Shown here piece after piece: positions 1-7,457 of a stretch of 64,000 nucleotides of DNA (within the stretch, counting starts at the first letter, position 1; the number at the start of each line of letters is the position of its first letter). Made by a program: the position numbers and the translations under genes. The stretch is taken from positions 1,674,001-1,738,000 of the forward strand of contig NZ_VEBF01000001.1 of the NCBI RefSeq assembly GCF_007676705.1, given 5' to 3'. The notes below the pieces were generated by a model. That model had not been told where the DNA came from. It did not search any database and saw only the letters and a program-made list of their open reading frames with translations. Origin of the DNA: Paenibacillus xylanexedens. Its GTDB lineage: Bacteria > Bacillota > Bacilli > Paenibacillales > Paenibacillaceae.

Positions 1-471
1 CGCCAGCACATGAGTCGCATGATTGTGCATAACAACACGGTGGTTCGGGTCCAATTTCAGACGTTCAATATGGCTCATGAAATGCGTAGGTAATTCACTT
101 GTTGGATTCGCCCCCGACTCCAATCCCCAGAGCACTTCCAGCTCCTGACCATCTTGCGATACACGCAGCAACCCCAGGTTGCTTTCGGGATCAGCGAGTA
201 CATTTTTGAAATATTTGCCCGATGCAGTCACGATAAAATACTTGCCTGCCAGCTCTTGCACCGAAAATGCCGGTTTGATCTTGCGAAGCACATGATGGAT
301 ATCGATATATTGGGCTACTTCCTCTTCCTCCAGCAGATAGCTGACGTTACCACCATTGCGCTCATCCCAGCCATTTTTCCACATATGTTGAGTAATTTCA
401 GCCATCTCACGGACAAATGGAATATGGAAACCGGCGGCCTGTGTTGTTTCGTTTGTAAGGGTCACGTTCAT
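1..471 (-). CDS. rhaD: rhamnulose-1-phosphate aldolase, N-terminal part
   Basis: Class II (zinc) aldolase that splits L-rhamnulose 1-phosphate into dihydroxyacetone phosphate and L-lactaldehyde in rhamnose catabolism. The first 157 residues are in the window and the gene runs off the left edge. Visible RhaD motifs in order are WDERNGGN near residue 41, SGKYFKN, WGL, PTSELPTHFMSH and MHNHATH; the last supplies zinc-binding histidines. The ATG at 471 is chosen because AAGGAGAG lies 7 nt upstream. An in-frame TTG two codons earlier would sit too close to that site. Other rhamnose genes presumably lie left of the window. Confidence 0.93.
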   Translation of the reverse strand, partial: MNVTLTNETTQAAGFHIPFVREMAEITQHMWKNGWDERNGGNVSYLLEEEEVAQYIDIHHVLRKIKPAFSVQELAGKYFIVTASGKYFKNVLADPESNLGLLRVSQDGQELEVLWGLESGANPTSELPTHFMSHIERLKLDPNHRVVMHNHATHVLA

Positions 472-548
472 GATCAATCTCTCCTTATATTGAAAATCAA
501 ATGGCTTGCCACGTACATAGTAAGTTCTTTATTTCACATTCATTATAC

Positions 549-620
549 CTTTGTTTATCTTTGATGATCAATAATAAACACAGATATATTCTTTTATTTA
601 TTTTTGTTTAGTTTTGTTTA
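549..620 (-). promoter_or_regulatory. AT-rich upstream region of rhaD with repeated TAAACAAA boxes
   Basis: The AT-rich stretch before rhaD holds TAAACAAAA twice on the minus strand (602-610 and 612-620), exactly 10 bp apart. A further copy lies near 549 and an inverted copy near 571-580. Helically phased direct repeats suit binding of an operon regulator. Which regulator binds, if any, is inference. Confidence 0.3.
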
Positions 621-633
621 TTTGAAAATAAAA

Positions 634-742
634 CAAAAAAATACCCTACCGGCGCCCGGCAGGGTCAGTCACACATCTATTTAACACGAGAAGGGGTTTA
701 CAAGAATTATCATATCTCTGCTACCTTAATAGAAGCTGAAAG
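634..742 (-). ncRNA. candidate C-rich small RNA / conserved 3'-UTR element, copy 1
   Basis: On the minus strand, 73 nt after the acetyltransferase stop, a block near 742 (ATTAAGGT) leads into a 40-nt segment at 666-705. That segment is identical, base for base, to one at 8507-8546. It is followed by a GC-rich hairpin (643-665) and a U-rich run, so the element ends as an intrinsic terminator. The conserved segment contains AAACCCCTTCTCG, complementary to Shine-Dalgarno-like GAGAAGGGG. Stem bases differ between the copies while pairing is largely kept. It may be a free small RNA or a conserved 3' UTR. No strong sigma-A promoter was recognised. Confidence 0.5.
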
Positions 743-814
743 CGAAATAAAAAAAGCATGAAAACCAGGTTGATATACCGTAGACCACATTCTCATATAA
801 ATGAATTCACTTCA

Positions 815-1378
815 TTAGGATAGCCTATGGCCTGTCCCTGTTCGAAGCATATTTACGGTTTTTTTCAGCACATAGGACGGATGCATTAATCCTGTCGGTT
901 CATACTGTTCGTCACCTGTGTATTCGAATCCGAGCTTGATCAAGATGTGTCGTGACACTTCATTATCCGGATGATGCTCCGCAAACAGTGCCTTCGCCTT
1001 CATTTCATCAAAGGCATACGCAATCACCGCACGCGCTGCTTCCTGGGCATACCCTTTGCCCCAGTGATCCCGGGTTAGATGGAATCCCAGTTCATACATA
1101 TTCTTTTCTGAAGAATACGGACGCAGGCCACAACAGCCCACAAACACCTCGGACTCTTTCTCAAAAAGGGGCCAATATTGCACCCCCGCTTCCTTCTGTC
1201 TTTGAATCTCCTGTGTTAATCTCGCTTCTACTTCATCTTCGCTTAGAAATCCCTTGCTGCTAATCCACTTCGAAATCTCATGATCGCCCCACAGCGCAAA
1301 CGCCAGCGCACGATCCCCTTCGTTCCACGTCGCACATTCCAGCCGTTCGGTTTCAAATAAAATGGTTCTGTTCATCAT
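815..1378 (-). CDS. GNAT family N-acetyltransferase (RimJ/RimL type)
   Basis: Predicted cytosolic acetyl-CoA-dependent N-acetyltransferase of 187 residues. The N-terminus (LFETERLECATW) is typical of the RimJ/RimL-like branch. The acetyl-CoA loop appears as HWGKGYAQEAARAV around residues 105-118, followed by the usual HPDNEVSRHILIKLGFEYTG segment. Start: ATG with AGGAGG about 8 nt upstream. The substrate cannot be told from sequence; alternatives include ribosomal protein N-termini, spermidine or small amines. The gene stands alone, and transcription probably ends at the RNA element at 634-742. Confidence 0.85.
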   Translation of the reverse strand: MMNRTILFETERLECATWNEGDRALAFALWGDHEISKWISSKGFLSEDEVEARLTQEIQRQKEAGVQYWPLFEKESEVFVGCCGLRPYSSEKNMYELGFHLTRDHWGKGYAQEAARAVIAYAFDEMKAKALFAEHHPDNEVSRHILIKLGFEYTGDEQYEPTGLMHPSYVLKKTVNMLRTGTGHRLS

Positions 1379-1497
1379 CGACTAACCTCCTGTATGCCAA
1401 CACAAGTCTGCGTGCCGCCTATACCTTAAATTAATCGAATAACCATCACGGTAAACAAAGTTCATAATCTGTTCATGTTCATTCCTTCTAATGACAC

Positions 1498-2190
1498 TTA
1501 TAATTGCTTAGCCAATTTCTCAAATTGATTGATGTGAGGCTTGATCTCTTTTTCTACACTTTTTATAAAGGAACTAAACTGTTTGGGGTTATACTCATCT
1601 CCAACACCAACACTTTTATACACTTTTCCCTTCTGATATGTAAACGAGAATATATAACCATTCTTCAAATCATTCCAAATGTCTCCGGCATACCCCAAGA
1701 TTTTAAAACTCATTTTCGAATCTTTGTAAGCAAAATAATATGGCGGATCATATTCTCCATTTCGTATATCATAGCCTGCGATCCACTGATCTTTTGCAAA
1801 TGTCCCCGTTTGGATTCGTGATTCCAACATTTCTCCAGTCAACGCTATTTCATTAACCTGAAGTTTACCTTTACCATCCTTCTTGTCATTCTTCCAGTTC
1901 CCATCATACTTGGACTCTGTAATTCTGTCCTCACCGCGTGTTATAACTTTATAAACACCATGTCCTGAACGTTTGCCCTGTGTCCAGCTTCCTTTGTAAG
2001 TTTTGGTTTTCCCCCAGGTCATGGTTCCATTCCCGTGAGGTTTTCCATTTTTGGTCTCTCCATAATATGTAGCCCCATTGCCATACTCCAGGGTGGTCAT
2101 CTCAGTCGCCGCCTGAGCAACATGTGGTGACAGGATTACAGACCATCCGAAGGTTACCCCTAACATACAGATGAACATTCTTCTCAACAT
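1498..2190 (-). CDS. secreted MORN-repeat protein
   Basis: A 230-residue protein with an N-terminal signal peptide (hydrophobic residues about 5-25, cleavage likely after AQAA). It has at least three MORN repeats: YYGETKNGKPHGNGTMTW, YKGSWTQGKRSGHGVYKV and YDGNWKNDKKDGKGKLQV, at about residues 41-115. The C-terminal half (residues 120-230) has no recognised domain and ends in a lysine-rich helix. Start: ATG with GGAAG upstream. MORN repeats mediate lipid or protein contacts, and the role of secreted bacterial examples is largely unknown. No functional partner is evident nearby. Confidence 0.75.
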   Translation of the reverse strand: MLRRMFICMLGVTFGWSVILSPHVAQAATEMTTLEYGNGATYYGETKNGKPHGNGTMTWGKTKTYKGSWTQGKRSGHGVYKVITRGEDRITESKYDGNWKNDKKDGKGKLQVNEIALTGEMLESRIQTGTFAKDQWIAGYDIRNGEYDPPYYFAYKDSKMSFKILGYAGDIWNDLKNGYIFSFTYQKGKVYKSVGVGDEYNPKQFSSFIKSVEKEIKPHINQFEKLAKQL

Positions 2191-2300
2191 CTAATCTTCC
2201 TTTCTTTCTCGCTGTACAAGAAATCCATTTTTATAACAACCTATTAATTAATAAAGACTCTAGTATAATATCACTTTCAATCCAGAAGGTTCTACTAAAA

Positions 2301-2339
2301 AAAGAAAGACCCCTGCCGACAACATGTCCGGCAGGGGTC
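2301..2339 (-). terminator. intrinsic terminator after the 95-aa Ena-like gene
   Basis: An 11-bp GC-rich stem (GACCCCTGCCG with its complement) at 2308-2339 is followed on the minus strand by TTTCTTTTTTT. It lies 20 nt after the stop codon at 2360. Confidence 0.9.
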
Positions 2340-2359
2340 AATTAGACCCGTAACAACAA

Positions 2360-2647
2360 TTAGAAATCAGATGTTGCCACTTGAATCGTACCTGTTGAAG
2401 CACCAGCTGCACTAGTCAATAAGGCAGCTACGAGCAGCAAGTGTACAGACAGTGTAAGGCTGTTGCCGGCAGGAATTAAATACGTGATGACAGGTGCATT
2501 CACGCGAGTAACAACCAATTCGACTGCAAACGGACCAAAGTTGTTAACCGTGATGCTGGCATTAGTGCCCCCAGCCAAATTCTCATAGTAGGATTTGCCC
2601 ACGCCTGCTGCCAAATTGTAAAACTGTTGTGGTAAAAGGATGGCCAT
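2360..2647 (-). CDS. small hydrophobic beta-rich protein, possible Ena/DUF3992-like
   Basis: A 95-residue protein with no signal peptide. After residue 30 it alternates short beta-strand-like segments: ASITVNNFGPFAVELVV, PVITYLIPAGNSLTLSV, and a C-terminal GTIQVATSDF. This pattern resembles the DUF3992 jelly-roll subunits of endospore appendages (Ena) as I remember them, but the N-terminal cysteines used for Ena cross-linking are absent. The assignment is a guess. Start: ATG at 2647 with GGAGGTG 6 nt upstream; an upstream in-frame GTG at 2656 overlaps that site. It is a single gene with its own terminator. Confidence 0.6.
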   Translation of the reverse strand: MAILLPQQFYNLAAGVGKSYYENLAGGTNASITVNNFGPFAVELVVTRVNAPVITYLIPAGNSLTLSVHLLLVAALLTSAAGASTGTIQVATSDF

Positions 2648-2772
2648 TGAAATCACCTCCTTTTGCTTTGATACGGTATTCTATGTTGGAAAACTAGTAA
2701 AGCCACGGTGAAACGACCGTGTTATAACGTCCATTTTTAATAGACTTCGTAGATTGATAGACAAGTGTACGC

Positions 2773-2804
2773 AAAAAAGCCCCATCGGAACAGTCCGACG
2801 GAGC
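2773..2804 (-). terminator. terminator of the siderophore-uptake operon
   Basis: Minus-strand stem GGCTCCGTCGGA / TCCGATGGGGC with a 4-nt loop, then TTTTTT. It lies about 50 nt after the last permease gene. Confidence 0.85.
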
Positions 2805-2851
2805 CAGTACAGCCTATAAAATGCGAGACCCTATGAATAGCAAGCGATATT

Positions 2852-3868
2852 CTAATCCCGTCTACTTTTGGTCCGATATTCGTGCCATAACAAAAATAGA
2901 AAGTACGGTGCGCCGATGACGGATGTTACCAGCCCGACGGGGAACTCCAGTGGCGGTGCCAGCACACGTCCAATATAATCCCCCAATAACATCATGATTG
3001 CCCCTATGAGTCCGGCAACAGGCACATAATACCGATGTCCTCCTGATACAAGGCGGCGAGCGATATGTGGACTGACCAGACCTACGAAACCAATCATACC
3101 AACCACGGCCACCGAACCGCTAGCAAGAAGAACGGCCAACAGAAGCAGTACAGCACGCATCCTCTCCACGCGCAGACCCAAACCTTTGACAGACTGTTCG
3201 CCCAGGCCGAAGAGATCCATGACCTTGCCCAGTATCCATACTACAGGAATAACCAGAACAATAATGGGTGCCAACTGGAACACCTGGTCCCAGTTACGTC
3301 CCCACAATGAACCGTTGAGCCAGAGCAAGACGGTATTGATGTTCGCCGACGATTGTGTAATCAGCAGTTGCACCAAGGTGCTCCCACAAGCGCTAACCGC
3401 TACACCAACCAGTGCCAGCCGGACCGGATCTACCCCATTTCGGTAAGAGAACCCATACACAAGCAGCGCCCCAGCGCCGCCTCCGGCAAAAGCAGTCAGT
3501 GAAGTGAGCCATGCACTTTGCATCTCTACAGGTAATAACAGAACCGTAGATACGGCTCCCAGCGCAGCTCCCGCCGAAATTCCCAACGTATCGGGTGCCG
3601 CTAACGGGTTGCGAAGAATGCTCTGCGAGACCAGACCTGATACAGCCAGACCACAACCGACAAGCATGGCCAGCACAATACGCGGGAGTCGATAATTCAG
3701 AATAATATAAGATAGGTCCGGATCTCCCTCACCCATAAAAGAAAACCAAATCTCCTGCCAGCTAATCCCTACCGCTCCAGCCTGAATATTCGCCATCATG
3801 AACAGGCCCAATAGAATGACAAGCGCCATAATCACCATAAGATTCCGATTCTTAGGTATGCCCATCAT
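2852..3868 (-). CDS. FecCD-family iron-siderophore ABC permease (second subunit)
   Basis: A 338-residue integral membrane protein of the BtuC/FhuB/FecCD family with about nine to ten hydrophobic segments. Family signatures include YRLPRIVLAMLVGCGLAVSG, the NPLAAPDTLGISAG loop and GFVGLVSPHIARRL, which is the coupling-helix region that docks the ATPase. It would form the transmembrane channel with the permease encoded just upstream. Start: ATG with AGGAG 6 nt upstream, overlapping the previous stop by 4 nt. No ATPase gene follows, so a shared FhuC-like ATPase encoded elsewhere is presumably used. Confidence 0.9.
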   Translation of the reverse strand: MMGIPKNRNLMVIMALVILLGLFMMANIQAGAVGISWQEIWFSFMGEGDPDLSYIILNYRLPRIVLAMLVGCGLAVSGLVSQSILRNPLAAPDTLGISAGAALGAVSTVLLLPVEMQSAWLTSLTAFAGGGAGALLVYGFSYRNGVDPVRLALVGVAVSACGSTLVQLLITQSSANINTVLLWLNGSLWGRNWDQVFQLAPIIVLVIPVVWILGKVMDLFGLGEQSVKGLGLRVERMRAVLLLLAVLLASGSVAVVGMIGFVGLVSPHIARRLVSGGHRYYVPVAGLIGAIMMLLGDYIGRVLAPPLEFPVGLVTSVIGAPYFLFLLWHEYRTKSRRD

Positions 3869-4860
3869 GATACACTCCTGCTCTGTCGTCTTGCGAGATA
3901 TACGAAATAAGGCGCGCCAATCAGGGCCGTGATGATGCCTACTGGTGTCTCTGATGGAAAATGAACAAACCGGGAAGCAATATCTGCCAGAGTTAACAGA
4001 ATCGCTCCGAATAAGGCGGAGAACGGGACCAGCAGCCGATAGTCCGTCCCCAACAGATAGCGGGTGATATGTGGCACGATTAATCCTACGAATCCGATCG
4101 GCCCCACAACGGACACGGATATACCTGCCAGAATGATGACAATCACACTGCCAACCACCCGAACCGTCCAGATCTTCTGACCGAGTCCGCGGGCAATGTC
4201 TTCGCCGAGGCTCAATAAAGACAAGGATTTACTAATTAACAAAGCCATGAAGAGACCCGTCAGACTGAATATTAGCAAAAGGTTAATCTCTTCCCATTTG
4301 ACCCCGGCGGCTGAGCCTGCAAGCCAGAAAATGATTTTGCCAGCGGACTCTTCATTAAAGATCAGCAGTCCCTGCGTAAATGAAGATAACAATGCCTGTA
4401 CCACCACACCGATGAGTGCCATCCGAACTTCAGCTTGACCTCCGCGTATGGCAAAACTCATCAACAGGACAATGCTCACCGTCAGCAATCCCCCTGCAAA
4501 GCCCGCGCCTGCCAGCGTCAGGCCACTAACTGTCGGGAAAACAATCGTGCACAGGACGATCATAAAGGAAGCACCTGCATTGATCCCGAATATGCTCGGA
4601 GATGCAAGCGGATTACGGGTCAGCACCTGCATAATGCACCCAGCAATACTCAGATTAGCGCCAATACACAGCACAGCCAAGGCACGTGGCATTCGCAGTA
4701 TATGCAGAATGACATGTTCTTTGACCGTTGGAGAATAGTCGAACATATAATTCAGCACAGTGGATAAGGGTATCCATGAAGTACCGATCATCAGCGAGCC
4801 CATCAAAAGCACAACCAATCCGATTATGCCAATCAAGGCCGCGGTCAACGTTCTTTTCAT
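3865..4860 (-). CDS. FecCD-family iron-siderophore ABC permease (first subunit)
   Basis: A 331-residue FecCD-family permease with RMPRALAVLCIGANLSIAG, NPLASPSIFGINAGAS and GFVGLIVPHITRYLLG, the last being the ATPase-contact motif. It pairs with the 2852-3868 product as a heterodimer in the cytoplasmic membrane. Its start overlaps the stop of the binding-protein ORF by 4 nt, which suggests translational coupling. Resemblance to Bacillus YfiZ/YfhA hydroxamate-siderophore permeases is from memory and unverified. Regulation would follow the Fur-type promoters at 6829-6873 and 5866-5908. Confidence 0.9.
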   Translation of the reverse strand: MKRTLTAALIGIIGLVVLLMGSLMIGTSWIPLSTVLNYMFDYSPTVKEHVILHILRMPRALAVLCIGANLSIAGCIMQVLTRNPLASPSIFGINAGASFMIVLCTIVFPTVSGLTLAGAGFAGGLLTVSIVLLMSFAIRGGQAEVRMALIGVVVQALLSSFTQGLLIFNEESAGKIIFWLAGSAAGVKWEEINLLLIFSLTGLFMALLISKSLSLLSLGEDIARGLGQKIWTVRVVGSVIVIILAGISVSVVGPIGFVGLIVPHITRYLLGTDYRLLVPFSALFGAILLTLADIASRFVHFPSETPVGIITALIGAPYFVYLARRQSRSVS

Positions 4861-6791
4861 TTAAAATATGCAGCCGCTTCATCCATAATATGGTTCAGTG
4901 CAGGTATACTGCGTTGTCTTGACCATGTTGCCAACTCAACTTCATGTGCATTGCCATTCTGTACTGCCTTCAATTGATTCCAGAGCAGATTATCCTTCTG
5001 ACCTTCGAGCACGGATGGCCCATCTTCATTAATCAGAATCAGCATCTGATCCGAATCCATGGTGAGCAGCTGCTCTGTCGTCATCAATTGATTGACCTCT
5101 TTCTCGTCCTTCAGGGCATAATTCAGACCTGCCGCAGACAAGAAAGAAGAATGAAAGGCCTGATCCGTCCGAACCTGAAACGATTGCGTTTCATCTTCAT
5201 CCGCAGCCACGATCAGAACTGACTGCTGAGGATTGATCGTTTGCTTCAATTCATTCAATCGCTTCTGATGCTCTTCCAGCATAGCGGTTGTAGCTTCGGA
5301 TTTGCCCAACGCTTCACCAATGTTCTGAGTCGACGCCAGGATATCCTCGTAGTTAGCTGTATCATTCTTGAACACAATCGTTGGTGCAATGGCTGACAAC
5401 TCATCATAGACATTGCTATGACGGCTCGTATCCGCAATAATCAGATCCGGTTTGAGTGTGCGAATCACTTCCAGATTCGGCTCAGAACGGGTACCCACCG
5501 AGGTGTATCCCTCAATATAAGCAAGCGTGTCCTTGGGGAAACGCTCAGGTTTGTTATCATCAGCAACTCCAACAGGCTTCACTTCGAGCGCTGCAAGAGT
5601 CTGTGTGAATCCTTGTTCCAACACTACGATCCTTGTAGGCTCAACCGGTACCTTCGTGCTTCCCAGATCATGATTGATCGTGCGTGAAGAAGCAGTATCT
5701 GCGGTTGCCTGTTCACTTCCACTTGATACTGCCGGAGCATTGGTGGATGGAGATGGACTCGCGCACGCACTCATTAAAAGACTAAAACTCAGCAACAGCA
5801 TCATTACCGTTGAACGTCTGGACCAATTGTACATCATGAAAGAACCCCCGCTTACTTGTTTGTTTTGAGAACCATTATCAATATAACGGGGTATCAGCGA
5901 CTCAACAATGGATATATCGGACATAGCAGATGTCGTATTCAGACCTGTTGGCGGTTGATGATACTGATTACGATAGTGAATCGGAGATAAACCAGAGTAC
6001 TTTTTGAACATACGGCTAAAATGATAGACATCCTCATAACCGATGCTTCTCGCTACATCCTTCAGTGCAAGATCGGTCTGCACAAGCAATTCACGTGCTT
6101 TGCTCATCCGGAATTGCACAAGATAATCCGATGGGCTCTGGCCAATCTCACTATTGCGGAACAAGCGTCCCAGGTGTCTTGGACTGCATTCCAGCTTGGC
6201 AGCCAATGAATCAATTGTCATTGGAAGGTGGTAGTGTTCCTGAATATAGCTCATCGCCTGAGCCACCAGATCAGTGGGTTCAGACGATATTGGTGCGGAC
6301 TGCAGCTGTTCCAGAATCTCCATCATGATCTGCAAGAAGATGGAACGTACCTGCATTTCCTGTAAACGGTGTGGAGATGTCCACATCTGTCTAAGCTGAC
6401 TTATTTTATCTTGTAACAGCACCGGGTGTATGGGCTTCAGGTCGTATTGACTCTCTAACAACGGGCTCTCATCCGGTAGTAGTCGAGCAGTTGTTCCAGC
6501 AGATAACAAGATGTGTGCTCGATACAAAATTAAATAATACTCCAACTGATCTTCGATTACATCAATCTGCAGAAGGCTCCCTTTCCCGCCATGAATCAGA
6601 TGATAGCGGTCCGTCCTGTACCGGTTGTAATCCACATGAATCAAGCCACCACCACGAACCGTGTAGATCAGTCCGCTGGTCGTCATTTCATGTATTATGG
6701 AGTCGTGTCCGTATGGCAGCAGATGATGCTGAACATCCACGACCTGAACCCCAGCCTGATTCCATAGCTCAATATATCTGTCTATATTCAT
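4857..6791 (-). CDS. AraC-type regulator joined in frame to a siderophore-binding lipoprotein
   Basis: One open frame of 644 codons. Residues 1-170 look like an AraC sensor domain. Residues about 175-280 carry two helix-turn-helix motifs (TIDSLAAKLECSPRHLGRLF; LALKDVARSIGYEDVYHFSR). After a linker, residue 319 begins a complete lipoprotein signal (MMYNWSRR, a hydrophobic run, lipobox LMSAC with Cys343). A TroA/FhuD-type binding domain then runs to the end. Bacillus Btr is an AraC-binding-protein fusion but has no lipoprotein signal. ATG codons at 5837 and 5834 have a G-rich ribosome site 7-10 nt upstream. A Fur-type promoter lies just before them, so the binding protein (326 aa) is probably also made alone. 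Confidence 0.85.
   Translation of the reverse strand: MNIDRYIELWNQAGVQVVDVQHHLLPYGHDSIIHEMTTSGLIYTVRGGGLIHVDYNRYRTDRYHLIHGGKGSLLQIDVIEDQLEYYLILYRAHILLSAGTTARLLPDESPLLESQYDLKPIHPVLLQDKISQLRQMWTSPHRLQEMQVRSIFLQIMMEILEQLQSAPISSEPTDLVAQAMSYIQEHYHLPMTIDSLAAKLECSPRHLGRLFRNSEIGQSPSDYLVQFRMSKARELLVQTDLALKDVARSIGYEDVYHFSRMFKKYSGLSPIHYRNQYHQPPTGLNTTSAMSDISIVESLIPRYIDNGSQNKQVSGGSFMMYNWSRRSTVMMLLLSFSLLMSACASPSPSTNAPAVSSGSEQATADTASSRTINHDLGSTKVPVEPTRIVVLEQGFTQTLAALEVKPVGVADDNKPERFPKDTLAYIEGYTSVGTRSEPNLEVIRTLKPDLIIADTSRHSNVYDELSAIAPTIVFKNDTANYEDILASTQNIGEALGKSEATTAMLEEHQKRLNELKQTINPQQSVLIVAADEDETQSFQVRTDQAFHSSFLSAAGLNYALKDEKEVNQLMTTEQLLTMDSDQMLILINEDGPSVLEGQKDNLLWNQLKAVQNGNAHEVELATWSRQRSIPALNHIMDEAAAYFK
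5866..5908 (-). promoter_or_regulatory. internal Fur-type promoter before the lipoprotein part
   Basis: Inside the fused frame, minus strand: -35 TTGTTG (5903-5908), 17-bp spacer, -10 TATATT (5880-5885). A Fur-like 7-1-7 box, TGATAATGGTTCTCA (5866-5880), follows directly and matches 12 of 14 consensus positions. A GGGGG ribosome site and the ATG at 5837 lie downstream. This arrangement would let iron limitation raise the binding protein separately from the regulator. Confidence 0.6.
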
Positions 6792-6828
6792 TACATAACC
6801 CCTTTAAAATACGTCCGCTCGTTTTAAA

Positions 6829-6873
6829 TGATAATAATTCTCAATTATAGCGATGCTTATCGTGATCTGTCAA
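6829..6873 (-). promoter_or_regulatory. Fur-controlled promoter of the siderophore operon
   Basis: Minus strand: a perfect -35 TTGACA (6868-6873), an 18-bp spacer and a perfect -10 TATAAT (6844-6849). A near-perfect Fur 7-1-7 box, TGAGAATTATTATCA (6829-6843), abuts the -10, matching 13 of 14 positions. Binding of Fe-Fur there would block initiation when iron is plentiful. Confidence 0.88.
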
Positions 6874-6896
6874 ATGGGATAGACATCCATGCAAAA

Positions 6897-6924
6897 CAAA
6901 AAAGGCGACACATATCGTGTCACC
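6897..6924 (-). terminator. terminator after the DinB-like gene
   Basis: Minus-strand stem GGTGACAC / GTGTCGCC with a 5-nt loop followed by TTTTTT, 18 nt after the stop. Confidence 0.85.
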
Positions 6925-6941
6925 CTTATCGTTGAAACGCT

Positions 6942-7430
6942 TTAGGCATACAGCATGAAAAAGTTCAATTCATGTCCCTGCTGCTTAAGATAGTTGTACA
7001 ATTGCGAACGGTGATGGAATACATGCGTTACCGTTTCAATCTGCCATTGAACCTGCAGATGTCCATGTTCCATATAGAAAGCTTTCGTCGAACGATTCAA
7101 AAAGTCATCTTCGCTCAATCCCGTGATATATGCTTTGTAGGATTCGAAATTGCTCCACAACGTTGCTTCCAACTTCTCGATATCCTGAATCCCGGACAAG
7201 CTATTCTCCACCAACCCAACCTCAGCTTCACCTTTTTCCTGCATGATGGCAAGATCGGATGCGGTAATCTGGATAAAATGATGCACTAACTCCACCAATG
7301 AACGCATATTCTCCTGTGGACGATAAGACCAATCCTCCGAACGGATCAAGCGAATTAACGAAGCCCCCGTCCGTACGCCTGTTTCCAATTCATTCAACAA
7401 ATGATCCCGAATCTGCAATGTTCCATTCAT
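6942..7430 (-). CDS. DinB/YfiT-like four-helix metal-binding protein
   Basis: A 162-residue predicted helical protein of the DinB superfamily. These are four-helix bundles that usually bind a divalent metal through three histidines and often act as thiol-dependent transferases. Candidate ligands are the His in SLVELVHHFIQ near residue 50 and the THVFHHRSQL segment near residues 135-144. Start: ATG with GGGAGA 8 nt upstream. It lies 27 nt after the AraC-type gene at 7458-8393 and is probably co-transcribed with it. The substrate is unknown. Confidence 0.75.
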   Translation of the reverse strand: MNGTLQIRDHLLNELETGVRTGASLIRLIRSEDWSYRPQENMRSLVELVHHFIQITASDLAIMQEKGEAEVGLVENSLSGIQDIEKLEATLWSNFESYKAYITGLSEDDFLNRSTKAFYMEHGHLQVQWQIETVTHVFHHRSQLYNYLKQQGHELNFFMLYA

Positions 7431-7457
7431 ATATGATGTCTCCCTTATCTTTTATTC

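Noticed and set aside
2852..6791. Complete siderophore ABC importer
   Set aside because: Binding protein and two permeases are present but no ATPase gene is in or next to the operon, so the set is incomplete here.
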